Assembly (NCBI GenBank): GCA_038118725.1
Contig: JAYOIK010000034.1
Span: 1 to 48,026, forward strand
From: JADHLJ01 sp038118725
GTDB taxonomy: Bacteria > Pseudomonadota > Alphaproteobacteria > Thalassobaculales > Thalassobaculaceae
DNA: 48,026 nucleotides
Direction: 5' to 3'
Position numbers and translations under genes: made by a program. Below, piece after piece: positions 7,653 through 16,202 of the stretch (position 1 is its first letter; every line of letters begins with the position of its first letter). A model generated the notes under the pieces. That model ran no database searches and was not told the origin of the DNA. It worked only from the letters and a program-made list of their open reading frames with translations.

Positions 7653-9187
7653 CGGTCTCCCCGTCCGCGCAAAAGCTGGTCAACAAGGTCGGCGTTACCA
7701 TTACCGCGATGCTGGCGATGATCTCGATGATCATGTCCTCGACAATGGTCAACGTGGCGATCCCGGATATCATGGGCGCTTTCGGTATCGGTCAGGACGA
7801 GGCTCACTGGATTTCCACCGGGTTTCTGGCGGCGATGACCTCTGGAATGCTTCTGAATGGATGGCTGGTTACCAAGTTCGGCCCCCGAAACGTGTTTATC
7901 GGCGCCCTGGCGGTTTTTTCCGTGACCGCCTTCGCCGGGCAATACGCGCCGACTTTCGGCGGCATCGTGGCCGCGCGCTTTCTACAGGGGCTCTGCGCTG
8001 GATTGATCCAGCCTCTGGCCATGAGCACGGTTTTCCTGGCCTATCCCCCGAACGAGCGCGGGGTCGCCATGGGCTGGTTCGGGATGGGCATTGTTTTCGG
8101 CCCGACCATCGGGCCGGTATTGGGCGGGATGATCATCGACGCGGTGCATTGGCGTTTCGTGTTCGCGGCGCCGGTTCCGATCATGTTCGTCGCGGCGGGA
8201 CTGGCCTCGGTTTTCATGCCCGGACGGGACGAGACCACCGTGAAAGCCTCGTTCAACGTGATCAGTTTCGTGCTGATCACGGTCGCTATCATGATGTTTC
8301 TGAACGGTATCACCACCGGTCAGCGCGACGGTTGGGAAAGTACGTCCGTCTTCGGGCTTCTGTTTGGTTCGGCCTGTGCTCTCATCGTCTTTCTGGTGCG
8401 CGAAACCAGCAGCGACGCACCACTGCTGCAATTGCGTCTTTTTCGATCCAGCACCTATGTCGCGTCCGCCGTGATCGGCTTTATCTTCGGCGCCGGCATG
8501 TTCGGTTCGCTCTATATCGTCCCGGTCATGGTTCAGACGGTCCAGGGATTTACCGCGCTCAAGGCGGGATTGATGCTTTTGCCCGGCGGTATCGTATCGA
8601 TGCTGGTGTTTCCGATAGCGGGTAGGCTTTCCACCCTGATCCCACCGGTCTACACGATCGTTATCGGGCTGGCGGCGTTCGGCGTGTCCTGTCTGATGCT
8701 GGCGGGAAGCGGGATTTCGACCGCGTTCTGGACCATGGCGATCATGGTTGCCTTCGGACGCGTCGGCCTGGGACTGGTGGTGCCGTCCCTCAATCTCAGC
8801 GCGATGACCTCGGCGCCGCGCGAACTGGTTCCCTACGCGGCCGGGACGATGAACTTCATTCGCCTGACCGGAGCCTCGATCGGGGTGAGCGCCCTGGCGT
8901 TGATCATCGATGGGCGGATCGTCAGCCATGGCGATACCTTGCGCGCGACCCAAACGGCCGAGAACCCGGTGACCCAGGAGATGCTGTCGGTGGTTTCGAA
9001 AAGGCTCGAGCCGACCGGGCTGACGGATCTGGAACGCGCCGGCGCCGCGATGAGCTATCTCAAGAACGCGCTGTCGCTGAAATCCCACGAACTCGCGTTC
9101 CAGGATGGATATCTCGCGCTGGCGGCGCTTTTCGCGGTCGGCGTGGCGACGACATTGGTGATGCTGCGACGTTCCACGAAAAGCTGA
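7640..9187 (+). CDS. emrB: DHA2-family MFS multidrug exporter (EmrB-like)
   Basis: A 515-residue polytopic inner-membrane protein of the 14-helix drug:H+ antiporter-2 family. Seen in order: motif D1-like VNVAIPDIMGAF in helix 1, WISTGFLAAMTSGMLLNGWL in helix 2, the motif A loop TKFGPRNVF, the motif C antiporter signature GMGIVFGPTIGPVLGGMII in helix 5, then further helices to a charged C-terminus. It partners with the membrane fusion protein whose gene it overlaps; an outer-membrane TolC-type channel is needed too but is not encoded here. Length and motifs are intact. The ATG at 7640 lies inside the end of the preceding gene. Confidence 0.9.
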   Translation: MASVAVSPSAQKLVNKVGVTITAMLAMISMIMSSTMVNVAIPDIMGAFGIGQDEAHWISTGFLAAMTSGMLLNGWLVTKFGPRNVFIGALAVFSVTAFAGQYAPTFGGIVAARFLQGLCAGLIQPLAMSTVFLAYPPNERGVAMGWFGMGIVFGPTIGPVLGGMIIDAVHWRFVFAAPVPIMFVAAGLASVFMPGRDETTVKASFNVISFVLITVAIMMFLNGITTGQRDGWESTSVFGLLFGSACALIVFLVRETSSDAPLLQLRLFRSSTYVASAVIGFIFGAGMFGSLYIVPVMVQTVQGFTALKAGLMLLPGGIVSMLVFPIAGRLSTLIPPVYTIVIGLAAFGVSCLMLAGSGISTAFWTMAIMVAFGRVGLGLVVPSLNLSAMTSAPRELVPYAAGTMNFIRLTGASIGVSALALIIDGRIVSHGDTLRATQTAENPVTQEMLSVVSKRLEPTGLTDLERAGAAMSYLKNALSLKSHELAFQDGYLALAALFAVGVATTLVMLRRSTKS

Positions 9188-9385
9188 CGGCGCGTCAAAG
9201 TCGAGTAGGGCAATGCCAAGCCGCTGATCATAATCAGTTTCCGAGAGCGGTGGATGGATTGTGGGTAAGTAAATCAATCATGACGTTTAACCGACGAGAA
9301 TTCTCATTACGAGTTCAGGGTGATTGACTCGATTTCGCGACTCGGAAGGTAGTCCATTTACTTCAAATTTGAGGCAAAAATCGCC

Positions 9386-9415
9386 TTGACCCGATGGCGC
9401 CGAATCAACCATATA
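9386..9415 (+). promoter_or_regulatory. promoter in the 311-base gap before the exported hypothetical
   Basis: The AT-rich gap 9188-9498 holds TTGACC (9386-9391), an 18-base spacer and CATATA (9410-9415, inside CATATATAG), a good vegetative promoter about 80 bases upstream of the gene at 9499. A perfect 10-base palindrome GAGAATTCTC lies further upstream at about 9297. Nothing else recognisable was found in the gap. Confidence 0.5.
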
Positions 9416-9498
9416 TAGGGCGCCTCTGGAATCTGGCCGCAATTGGCAGCGTGTCGGTACAAACCGATCCGGTGGTGATTCGGCTGGAACAACCGAGA

Positions 9499-9990
9499 AT
9501 GTTTGGGTTCATGCCGCGTCTATTGATCATTGCGATGGTTTTGCTGGTAGGGGCCGTCCGGCCCGCGACCGCGCTGCCGGATGATTGGTCTCGCGCGGTT
9601 ATACAACTCGCGGACGCGGCCGGTATTCTCTCCTCGCGCTCTTGTCGCGACGGCGAACACGCGGGACGCGCGGCGCAGGTTTTGTCGCATCTCCTGAACC
9701 AGGCCTCGCAGAACAAGCACCTTAACTACGCCGAATGGCGGGAGTATCGCCGGAATTGGGTGATACCCTCGATCCAGGCGACCCGTGGGCTGAGTCACTC
9801 GTCCCGTGATTGCGACACCGCCCGTGAGGCGATAAGCGCGGTGATCGACAAATGGAAGGTGCCCGACGATATCGCGACCCAGTCGGCGGCGGCTTACTCC
9901 ATCGGAACGCCGGATGACGGCTCGTTGCCGACCGGCCCGATTTTGGGCGCGGCCAGTTCCGACAAGTTGCGTGACCCGGCGTCCAGATAA
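9499..9990 (+). CDS. exported hypothetical protein
   Basis: A protein of about 163 residues with a typical signal peptide (MPRLLIIAMVLLVGAVRPAT, cleavage likely after ATA or nearby) and a helical mature part of about 135 residues with two cysteines (in SRSCRDGEH and SRDCDTARE), which could form a disulfide in the periplasm. The frame is open from 9394, but the ATG at 9499 (or 9511) best places the signal sequence at the N-terminus; neither has a strong ribosome site. I do not recognise the family. A promoter lies about 80 bases upstream, so it appears to be its own transcription unit. Confidence 0.62.
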   Translation: MFGFMPRLLIIAMVLLVGAVRPATALPDDWSRAVIQLADAAGILSSRSCRDGEHAGRAAQVLSHLLNQASQNKHLNYAEWREYRRNWVIPSIQATRGLSHSSRDCDTAREAISAVIDKWKVPDDIATQSAAAYSIGTPDDGSLPTGPILGAASSDKLRDPASR

Positions 9991-10014
9991 CCGCCGACCG
10001 ACGCGAGTTCCAAA

Positions 10015-10560
10015 TCAGTCGAGTTCGGGCTTCTCGCCGTCCGGCAGCGGGACGTGGAACGTGTTCAGGGTCATCGAAATCAGCGTGTAGTAGCCGAGGA
10101 TTCCCACCAGATCGACCACGCCGGTCTCGCCGAATTCCGCCACGGCCTCGGCGTAGGTCGCGTCGCCGACCCGATGATCGCGGTGCAGTTGGGTCGCGAA
10201 TTCGTAAACGATGCGCTCGGCGTCAGTGTTGAATTTCGGCGCCTTGCGCAACCGGATCGCTTCGACCAGTTCCGGGTCCAGGCCGGCGTCCAGACCGATG
10301 CGCTTATGGGCATACCATTCGAACTCCGCGCCCCAGAAACGACCGGTGACAAGGATGGCGAGCTCGCTGAGTTGTGTCGGCAGGGACGTCTCATAGCGGC
10401 AGAACTGACCCAGTTTCTGGGCCTTGTCGGCCAAGGCCGCGCTGTGTAGCCAAACCTTGAGAGGGCCCTGAACCTTGCCCCGCGGGCCGGCGGCGATTTC
10501 GTCGGCGATACGCCGTTGATCGGGGTTCATTTCCTCGGTGGAGAGATCCTTGATACGCAT
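10015..10560 (-). CDS. carboxymuconolactone decarboxylase-family protein
   Basis: A 181-residue all-helical AhpD-like protein. The core segment LSELAILVTGRFWGAEFEWY followed by AHKRIGLDAGLDPELVEAIR matches the CMD family. The E-W-Y-A-H motif at the active site lacks the CxxC cysteines of AhpD peroxidases, so a hydroperoxide-reducing role is unlikely; relatives without cysteines decarboxylate or isomerise lactone-type aromatic intermediates, or are of unknown function. It precedes nothing on its own strand except the gap after the GST gene (30 bases), with which it probably forms a two-gene unit. Confidence 0.82.
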   Translation of the reverse strand: MRIKDLSTEEMNPDQRRIADEIAAGPRGKVQGPLKVWLHSAALADKAQKLGQFCRYETSLPTQLSELAILVTGRFWGAEFEWYAHKRIGLDAGLDPELVEAIRLRKAPKFNTDAERIVYEFATQLHRDHRVGDATYAEAVAEFGETGVVDLVGILGYYTLISMTLNTFHVPLPDGEKPELD

Positions 10561-10590
10561 TTTGAGTGTCCTCGTGGGTCGAAGGAGTGG

Positions 10591-11289
10591 TTAAACCGGA
10601 TAGCCGGGCTCGCGCCTCGGCATGCCGTCGAATTGATCAAGCATTCGTTCGCGCCAGGCAAAAACCGGGTCGTCTTGCTCCAGCATCTTGAATTCACTCA
10701 CGCCGCGCGCCCACATGAAGGCGCCAAAGACGGCATAGTCGGCGTAATTGGGGGTCGAGCCGCCGAGATAGTCTCGCTCCTTGAGCGCGGTGCGCACGGG
10801 ATAAAGCGTGGTTTTGAGCTGGCCTTTCGTCTCGTCGCGGTTGGCGACGATCTCTTCCAGGGTCATCCCGAAACGTTTCTCGCGGGATTCCCGGAAATAC
10901 GCCTGGTCGTCATCGTGAATGACATTAGGAATATCGGCGACGACACAGCGGGCGACCAGGGGGTGCAGTTGGCTTTCGACATAGGCGGCGACAAGCCTCG
11001 CCCCGCCTTCGCCGGTCTCGCCTCCGAGCAGGGACGGCGTGCTTGGATAGGCATCGTCCAGATAACGGGCGATCTCCCAGCTGTCACAAACGGTGGTCGC
11101 GCCGTCGACCAGCACCGGAACCAGGTTCTGTCCGGAAAACGCCAGCTTGTGTTTGTCGGAGAAACGAACAAGCTCCACCGCCGCTTCCGCTTCTAGGCCT
11201 TTATGGGCAAGGGACATTCTCGCGCGCCAACCGAACGGACTGAACCTGCGGCCATTCAGGCCCGAAAGATCATAGAGGGTGATCGTCAT
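10591..11289 (-). CDS. glutathione S-transferase family protein
   Basis: A 232-residue protein with an N-terminal thioredoxin-fold GST domain (TITLYDLSGLNGRRFSPFGW, then LVPVLVDGATTVCDSWEIAR, the glutathione-binding cis-proline/ES-type region, here DSWEI) and a helical C-terminal domain. The start of the protein resembles the LigE/beta-etherase-like branch, whose members cleave aryl ethers or act on aromatic substrates, but the residue evidence is only suggestive. ATG 11289 is preferred to one at 11304 because sequence before MTITLYDL has no family match. It lies 30 bases upstream of the CMD-family gene on the same strand. Confidence 0.83.
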   Translation of the reverse strand: MTITLYDLSGLNGRRFSPFGWRARMSLAHKGLEAEAAVELVRFSDKHKLAFSGQNLVPVLVDGATTVCDSWEIARYLDDAYPSTPSLLGGETGEGGARLVAAYVESQLHPLVARCVVADIPNVIHDDDQAYFRESREKRFGMTLEEIVANRDETKGQLKTTLYPVRTALKERDYLGGSTPNYADYAVFGAFMWARGVSEFKMLEQDDPVFAWRERMLDQFDGMPRREPGYPV

Positions 11290-11390
11290 GTCCGGATGTT
11301 CCAATCGATCAGTGTCGCGGCGCCGCGCAGATTAGACCACGTATATCGTCGAAGGAAATAGCACCGCTCCGCCCGAGCGACCGTTTTCGG

Positions 11391-12671
11391 TCACACGATA
11401 TCGAAAATACCGGCGCTCACCGATGTCGGCGCGATCCCGATGAGGGTCAAGGTGTGACCGAGGCCGAGATCAAAGACCGAGTTTCTGGCGCCGTCATCCA
11501 CCGCCAGGGCAACCATGTCCGCCCCCGAGGTGATGCCCGAGCCGTTGATGTTCGATAGTATTTGAATGCGGTCGCCCTCATTGGCGTCGTAGTCGGCGAT
11601 CGTGTCGTCGCCGCCGTTATTGGACAGCACGAACCGATCAATGCCTTCGCTGCCATACATGAGGTCATCGCCGCGGTTGCCGAACAGGGAATCATTACCG
11701 GTATCGCCGGACATGCGGTCATCGCCTTGCCCACCGAACAGCTGATCGTCGCCGAATCCGCCGATTATGTCGTCGGCCGCGAGGTTGCCGTGCAAGAAGT
11801 CATTGCCGTCGGATCCGGAGAGAATGTCGGCTTCCTGTCCGCCATAGAGCACGTCATCGCCATTGTCGCCGACCAGAAGATCGCTGCCCTTGTTGCCGTA
11901 GAGGACATCATCGCCGTCGGCGCCGCTTCGCGTGTCGCGACCGTCCCGGCCCAGCAGCAGATCGTTGTCGCCGCCGCCGACCAGCGAGTCCTGGCCGACG
12001 CCGCCGTCCAGCGTGTCCCGGCTGTCCCCGCCATCCAAGGTGTCGTTGCCGTCTTCTCCATAGAGTTCGTCGGCGCCGCCGGCCCCGCTCAGCAAATCGT
12101 TGCCGCTCCCGCCGAACAGCCCCTCGGGGACATCGGTTCCCGTGAGATTGTCATTGCCGGAGCTTCCCGACGGTCCTTGTCCGAAGCCGGTGATCTGTCC
12201 TGAATCATCGATTTGCAGGAAGGTCGCGGCTTGCTGGCCCGACGGCGTCTGGATAACGCTTGAACTGATGGTCATGCCCGAGAACGAACCGGTCAGGGTC
12301 AAGGTGCCCTGGGCGCCGATGTTCAGGGTGGTCGTCCCGGCGTCGGCGTTCTGACTCAATCCGAACAGCGAGGCCCCGCCGGTCCCGACCACCAATCCGG
12401 TAATGACCACCGTCTCGCCGGCTTCGAAATCCAGCACCGTATCGCCCGATAGGTCGTTGATATCGCCGACGATGCGGTCGATACCGGCGCCGAGCGAAAT
12501 CGTATCGTCACCGGCGCCGCTGAAGACCCGGTCATCGCCATCGCCCGCGATAATCAGATCGTTACCGGCACCCGCGATCAACAGATCCGAGCCGGCGAGC
12601 GCGCTTATTGTGTCGCCGCCATCGCTGCCTTCGATTTGGTCACTCGCGTTCGTGCCAGTGAAATCGGCCAT
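11391..12671 (-). CDS. RTX repeat calcium-binding protein, type I-secreted
   Basis: A 426-residue acidic protein made largely of GGxGxDxLx nonapeptide repeats in two blocks: about five near the N-terminus (for example SGAGDDTISLGAGIDRI) and about seventeen between residues 190 and 350 (for example YGEDGNDTLDGGDSRDTL). Between them lies a beta-rich non-repeat region. There is no cysteine and no N-terminal signal peptide, and the C-terminal 70 residues resemble the uncleaved type I secretion signal region of RTX proteins. Such proteins fold on binding calcium outside the cell. No catalytic domain is visible, and no ABC exporter, fusion protein or TolC partner is next to it. The repeats are coding and explain the repetitive DNA here. 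Confidence 0.9.
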   Translation of the reverse strand: MADFTGTNASDQIEGSDGGDTISALAGSDLLIAGAGNDLIIAGDGDDRVFSGAGDDTISLGAGIDRIVGDINDLSGDTVLDFEAGETVVITGLVVGTGGASLFGLSQNADAGTTTLNIGAQGTLTLTGSFSGMTISSSVIQTPSGQQAATFLQIDDSGQITGFGQGPSGSSGNDNLTGTDVPEGLFGGSGNDLLSGAGGADELYGEDGNDTLDGGDSRDTLDGGVGQDSLVGGGDNDLLLGRDGRDTRSGADGDDVLYGNKGSDLLVGDNGDDVLYGGQEADILSGSDGNDFLHGNLAADDIIGGFGDDQLFGGQGDDRMSGDTGNDSLFGNRGDDLMYGSEGIDRFVLSNNGGDDTIADYDANEGDRIQILSNINGSGITSGADMVALAVDDGARNSVFDLGLGHTLTLIGIAPTSVSAGIFDIV

Positions 12672-12705
12672 GACTCAATTGTTTCCTCAGGCTATGAATC
12701 ACCTG

Positions 12706-12711
12706 ATTATA
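12706..12711 (-). promoter_or_regulatory. -10 element upstream of the RTX gene
   Basis: A perfect TATAAT reads on the reverse strand at 12711-12706, 35 bases before the RTX ATG, in an AT-rich gap (12672-12784). No good -35 hexamer lies at 16-18 bases, so the promoter may need an activator. GAGGAAA upstream of the ATG is the likely ribosome site. Confidence 0.4.
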
Positions 12712-12784
12712 CAAAATTTCCATCAAATTTGTGGTTAAACCACACGGGCATAAGAATATTTACGCGTCCTCGTCTCGCTCGGGT

Positions 12785-14470
12785 CTAGCCTTGGGTGTCG
12801 GCCTTCGGGCGATAGTGGGTTTCAAAGGCATTGGTGATCGGATAGCGCCGGTCGCGTCCGAAGGCCCGGTGGCCGATCTTTACGCCGGGAGGCGCTTGCC
12901 GGCGCTTGTACTCGGCGCGGTCGAGCATTCGCCAGGTCCGCATGACCGTCGCCTTGTCATGGCCCTTGGCGACGATTTCGTCGATCGACAGTTCATCCTC
13001 GATCAGTCCCTGGAGAACCGCGTCCAGCACCTCGTAGGGCGGCAGGGTGTCCTGATCCGTCTGGTCGGGCTTGAGCTCGGCCGAGGGCGGCTTGGTGATG
13101 ATCCGCTCCGGCATCACCGGACCGTCGGGGCCGAGCGCGCCTCTCGGCTTGTTCGCGTTGCGCCAGCGGCAAAGCTCGAAGACCACCGTCTTGTACACGT
13201 CCTTTAGAACCGAATAGCCGCCGCACATGTCTCCATAGAGAGTCGCGTAGCCGACCGACATTTCTGATTTGTTGCCGGTGGACAGAACCATCGAGCCGAA
13301 CTTGTTCGACATGGCCATCAGGGTAAGTCCGCGGGAGCGGGCCTGGATGTTTTCCTCGGCGATGCCGCTATCGGTGCCGTCGAATTGTCCGCTCAGTATC
13401 TCGCCGAAGGCTTGCATCGCTGGGCCGATCGACACGGTGTCGTGTCGCACGCCGATCAGGGTCGAGGCGGCGGCGGCGTCATCGAGGCTGTCCTGGCTGG
13501 TATAGGGCGAGGGCATCATCACGCAATGCACCCGCTCGGGGCCGATGGCGTCCACCGCGACCGCCGCGCTCAGCGCCGAATCGATGCCGCCGGACATGCC
13601 GAGGATAACGCCGGGAAAGCCGTTCTTGTTCACATAGTCCCGCAACCCCACCGTCATCGCCTGATAGATCGCGGCGAGGTCGGTTTCGATCGGCGCGGTC
13701 TGTCCGGGCGCGCAAACCCAGCCGCGGCCGCCGCGTCGCCAATGGGTGATCGCGATATCCTCGCGCCAGGCCGGAAGCTGCCACGCCAGGGTCCGATCCG
13801 CGTTCATCACGAAGGAAGCGCCGTCAAAGACCAGTTCGTCTTGTCCGCCGATCTGATTGAGATAGACCAGGGGCAGGCCGGTCTCTACCACCCGCGAGAC
13901 CGCGTGATGGACCCGAAGATCCGACTTGCCGGCCTCGAAGGGAGAACCGTTGGGCACCAGAAGGAACTCGCCCCCGGTCTCGGTGATGCATTCGACCACG
14001 TCGGGCGTCCAGATATCCTCGCAGATCGGCACCCCGATACGCACGTCGCGAAAATTGATTGGGCCAGGCATCGGGCCGGGATCGAAGACCCGCTTCTCGT
14101 CGAACACCCCGTAATTTGGCAGGTCGTGCTTGTGCCGCGCCGCCGTTACCGCGCCGTTCTCCAGCAGGACGTGAGAGTTGTGCAGCTTGTCGCCCTCGAC
14201 CCAGGGAGTGCCCAACAGCACCGCCGGTCCCCCGTCCGCGGTCTCCTCGGCCAGTGCCTCGACCGCCGCCCGGATCTCGGCGACGAAGAGTGGTTTGCGC
14301 ACCAGATCCTCGGGCGGGTAGCCGCAGGCATAGAGCTCGCTGGTCAGCAGCAGATCGGCGCCGCTGGCCGCCGCCTTCGCCCGCACCTCGCGCAGTTTCG
14401 CCATATTGGCGTCCACCCTGCCAACCGTGGGGTTCAACTGGGCGAGCGCGATGGTCAGTGTGTCGGTCAT
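12785..14470 (-). CDS. nadE: glutamine-dependent NAD+ synthetase
   Basis: A 561-residue, two-domain enzyme that amidates nicotinic acid adenine dinucleotide to NAD+ using ATP and glutamine. The N-terminal nitrilase-type glutaminase domain (1-260) shows the catalytic glutamate at 45 (LLTSELYACGYPPEDL), the lysine in RHKHDLPNYGVFDEKRVF and the cysteine in GVPICEDIWTPD. The C-terminal synthetase domain (about 280-561) has the PP-loop motif LGMSGGIDSAL and the STGNKSEMSVGYATLYGDMC segment typical of NadE. Length and all key residues are normal. The ATG at 14470 has family-typical sequence right after it. It is followed closely, on the same strand upstream, by the small gene at 14852. Confidence 0.97.
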   Translation of the reverse strand: MTDTLTIALAQLNPTVGRVDANMAKLREVRAKAAASGADLLLTSELYACGYPPEDLVRKPLFVAEIRAAVEALAEETADGGPAVLLGTPWVEGDKLHNSHVLLENGAVTAARHKHDLPNYGVFDEKRVFDPGPMPGPINFRDVRIGVPICEDIWTPDVVECITETGGEFLLVPNGSPFEAGKSDLRVHHAVSRVVETGLPLVYLNQIGGQDELVFDGASFVMNADRTLAWQLPAWREDIAITHWRRGGRGWVCAPGQTAPIETDLAAIYQAMTVGLRDYVNKNGFPGVILGMSGGIDSALSAAVAVDAIGPERVHCVMMPSPYTSQDSLDDAAAASTLIGVRHDTVSIGPAMQAFGEILSGQFDGTDSGIAEENIQARSRGLTLMAMSNKFGSMVLSTGNKSEMSVGYATLYGDMCGGYSVLKDVYKTVVFELCRWRNANKPRGALGPDGPVMPERIITKPPSAELKPDQTDQDTLPPYEVLDAVLQGLIEDELSIDEIVAKGHDKATVMRTWRMLDRAEYKRRQAPPGVKIGHRAFGRDRRYPITNAFETHYRPKADTQG

Positions 14471-14528
14471 CGTGGTTGTCTCTTTGAAACGCGGGTGATC
14501 GGTGGGTCGGTTGGCCGGCTTGAAGCAA

Positions 14529-14852
14529 TCAGACCTTCAAGCCGTGCTTTTCCTTGATCCCCTTCAGGACGGGCATGAAATCATAGGTCGGGTGAAACTC
14601 GGTCTCGAAGGCGCCCCAGGCACAGCGCTCCAGAGCCAGATTGACGTCTCTCAGACGATGCCCCGGAAGCTTTAGAATGGCAACCTGGCCGATGCCCATC
14701 ATCACATACCAGCCGACGACTTCCACACCCTCGGGCGGGAACTCCTTCCAGAAGCCGGTATCCTCCAGCTTGGCGTTGATTTCGCCCAGATTCTTGTCCT
14801 GCTGATGTTTCAGGAACACGGTCAGAAGCATCTCGCCCTCACCAACGCTCAT
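14529..14852 (-). CDS. small conserved hypothetical protein upstream of nadE
   Basis: A 107-residue soluble protein, MSVGEGEMLLTVFLKHQQDK through a tryptophan- and phenylalanine-rich core (GFWKEFPPEGVEVVGWYVMM, then ERCAWGAFETEFHPTYDF). I recall short uncharacterised proteins with the opening MLLTVFLKHxQ in rhizobia and relatives, where the start corresponds to the second ATG here (14831). Both ATGs have a purine-rich ribosome site; the longer form is listed. It is 58 bases upstream of nadE in the same direction and is likely co-transcribed. No function can be given. Confidence 0.75.
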   Translation of the reverse strand: MSVGEGEMLLTVFLKHQQDKNLGEINAKLEDTGFWKEFPPEGVEVVGWYVMMGIGQVAILKLPGHRLRDVNLALERCAWGAFETEFHPTYDFMPVLKGIKEKHGLKV

Positions 14853-15064
14853 GAACAGTCTCCAGTGGTTGAACCGCTTCTCGACGCGCGCTCAAGCTCG
14901 CCGTCCGGCCCATGTTGGCAAATCCCGGGCGGAGCGGGAATGGAATAATCGTCGCGGCCCTCGCGAGGCGGTCGGCGGCGCTATTTCGATGCCGTTTGAT
15001 CCATGCGATTATCCCGCGCCCGTCGCCGCCCGGACGATGACCTATGAAGAAGGAAGTAAGCCGC

Positions 15065-16162
15065 ATGGCCGAGAGAACATTGCTTGTCGTTGGCGCCACC
15101 GGACTGCTGGGCCGGGCCGCCTTGACCCATTTCAAGGGCCTGGCCGGCTGGCGGGTGCTGGGCCTGTCGCGACGCACGCCGGATGTCGACGGCGTCGAGC
15201 ATCTGGAAGCCGATCTGATGGACCCGGCCTCGGTCGAGCGGCACGGCGAGGCCCTGGCGGCGGTGACCCATGTTTTATACGCGGCGCTTTACGAGATGGA
15301 GGACCTGATCGGCGGGTGGCGTCACCGGGAGCAGATGGCCACCAATCTCGCCATGTTCAAGAACCTGATGGAGCCGCTGGAGAGCGCCGCCATGGGGCTC
15401 GCCCATGTGGCGATCCTCCAGGGCACCAAGGCCTACGGCATCCATGTCGAGCCGATGCGCGCGCCGGCCCGCGAACGGTGGCCGCGTCATGACCACGAGA
15501 ATTTCTACTGGCTTCAGGAAGATCACCTGATCGAGCGCCAGGCCGGCCAGTCGTTGGATAGACCCTGGACCTATTCGATCTGGCGGCCCCAGGTGGTTTT
15601 CGGTCACGCCGTCGGCAGCCCGATGAACCTGCTCGGCGCGATCGCGGTTTATGCCTCGATTTGCAAGGAAAAGGGCGAGCCCTGTCGCTATCCCGGCGGT
15701 ATCCCGGTGATCACCGAGGCGACGGACGCGCGCCTGCTCGCCTCGGCGATGGAGTGGGCCGCCGATAACCCGGACGCGGTGGCCAACCAGACCTTCAACA
15801 TCACCAATGGCGAGGTGCTCATCTGGCCCAATCTCTGGCCCTTCGTTTGCGACTATTTCGGGGTCGAGGAGGGCGAACCGGAACCCCGGTTCCTTGCCGA
15901 GACCATGCCGGAAATGGAACCGTTCTGGGCCGAGATGGTCCGCAAGCACGGCCTGGAGCCCCACACGCTGAAACAGCTGATCGGCGGGTCCTGGCAGTTC
16001 CTCGACCGCGCGACCCGCCCGACCGGCGGCCCCGTGCCGCCCTCCATCGTTTCCAATATCAAGCTACGCCAGGCCGGCTTCGCCGATTGCTTCGACAACG
16101 AGCAATCCCTGACCCATTGGTTCGACGAGATGCGGCGGACGAAGGTGATCACGGGCGAGTGA
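15065..16162 (+). CDS. PRISE-like SDR family NAD(P)-dependent oxidoreductase
   Basis: A 365-residue extended short-chain dehydrogenase. The N-terminal Rossmann motif is TLLVVGATGLLGRAAL; the catalytic region reads HDHENFYWLQEDHL, where the tyrosine of the NFYxxxED motif corresponds to the active-site Tyr of the progesterone 5-beta-reductase/iridoid synthase-like (PRISE) branch. These enzymes reduce activated C=C bonds of enones. ATG 15065 is preferred to that at 15044 because GAAGGAAG stands nine bases upstream of it. It begins a same-strand series of five genes (gap of 40 bases to the next), so it probably belongs to the molybdenum hydroxylase operon and may act on an intermediate or related carbonyl compound. 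Confidence 0.8.
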   Translation: MAERTLLVVGATGLLGRAALTHFKGLAGWRVLGLSRRTPDVDGVEHLEADLMDPASVERHGEALAAVTHVLYAALYEMEDLIGGWRHREQMATNLAMFKNLMEPLESAAMGLAHVAILQGTKAYGIHVEPMRAPARERWPRHDHENFYWLQEDHLIERQAGQSLDRPWTYSIWRPQVVFGHAVGSPMNLLGAIAVYASICKEKGEPCRYPGGIPVITEATDARLLASAMEWAADNPDAVANQTFNITNGEVLIWPNLWPFVCDYFGVEEGEPEPRFLAETMPEMEPFWAEMVRKHGLEPHTLKQLIGGSWQFLDRATRPTGGPVPPSIVSNIKLRQAGFADCFDNEQSLTHWFDEMRRTKVITGE

Positions 16163-16202
16163 GGGGCTTGCGCCTCCGCATCATTCTTGGCAGCAATGAG
16201 CC

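Noticed and set aside
7982..9277. 431-codon reverse frame opposite emrB
   Set aside because: Shadow of the MFS gene; highly charged H/R/D-rich translation without motifs.
11700..12560. Tandem DNA repeats as a mobile or satellite element
   Set aside because: They are explained fully by RTX nonapeptide codons in a single open frame.
13385..14557. Long forward frame opposite nadE (390 codons)
   Set aside because: It is antisense to an intact nadE with all catalytic residues; composition is the arginine- and histidine-rich type of a GC-rich shadow.
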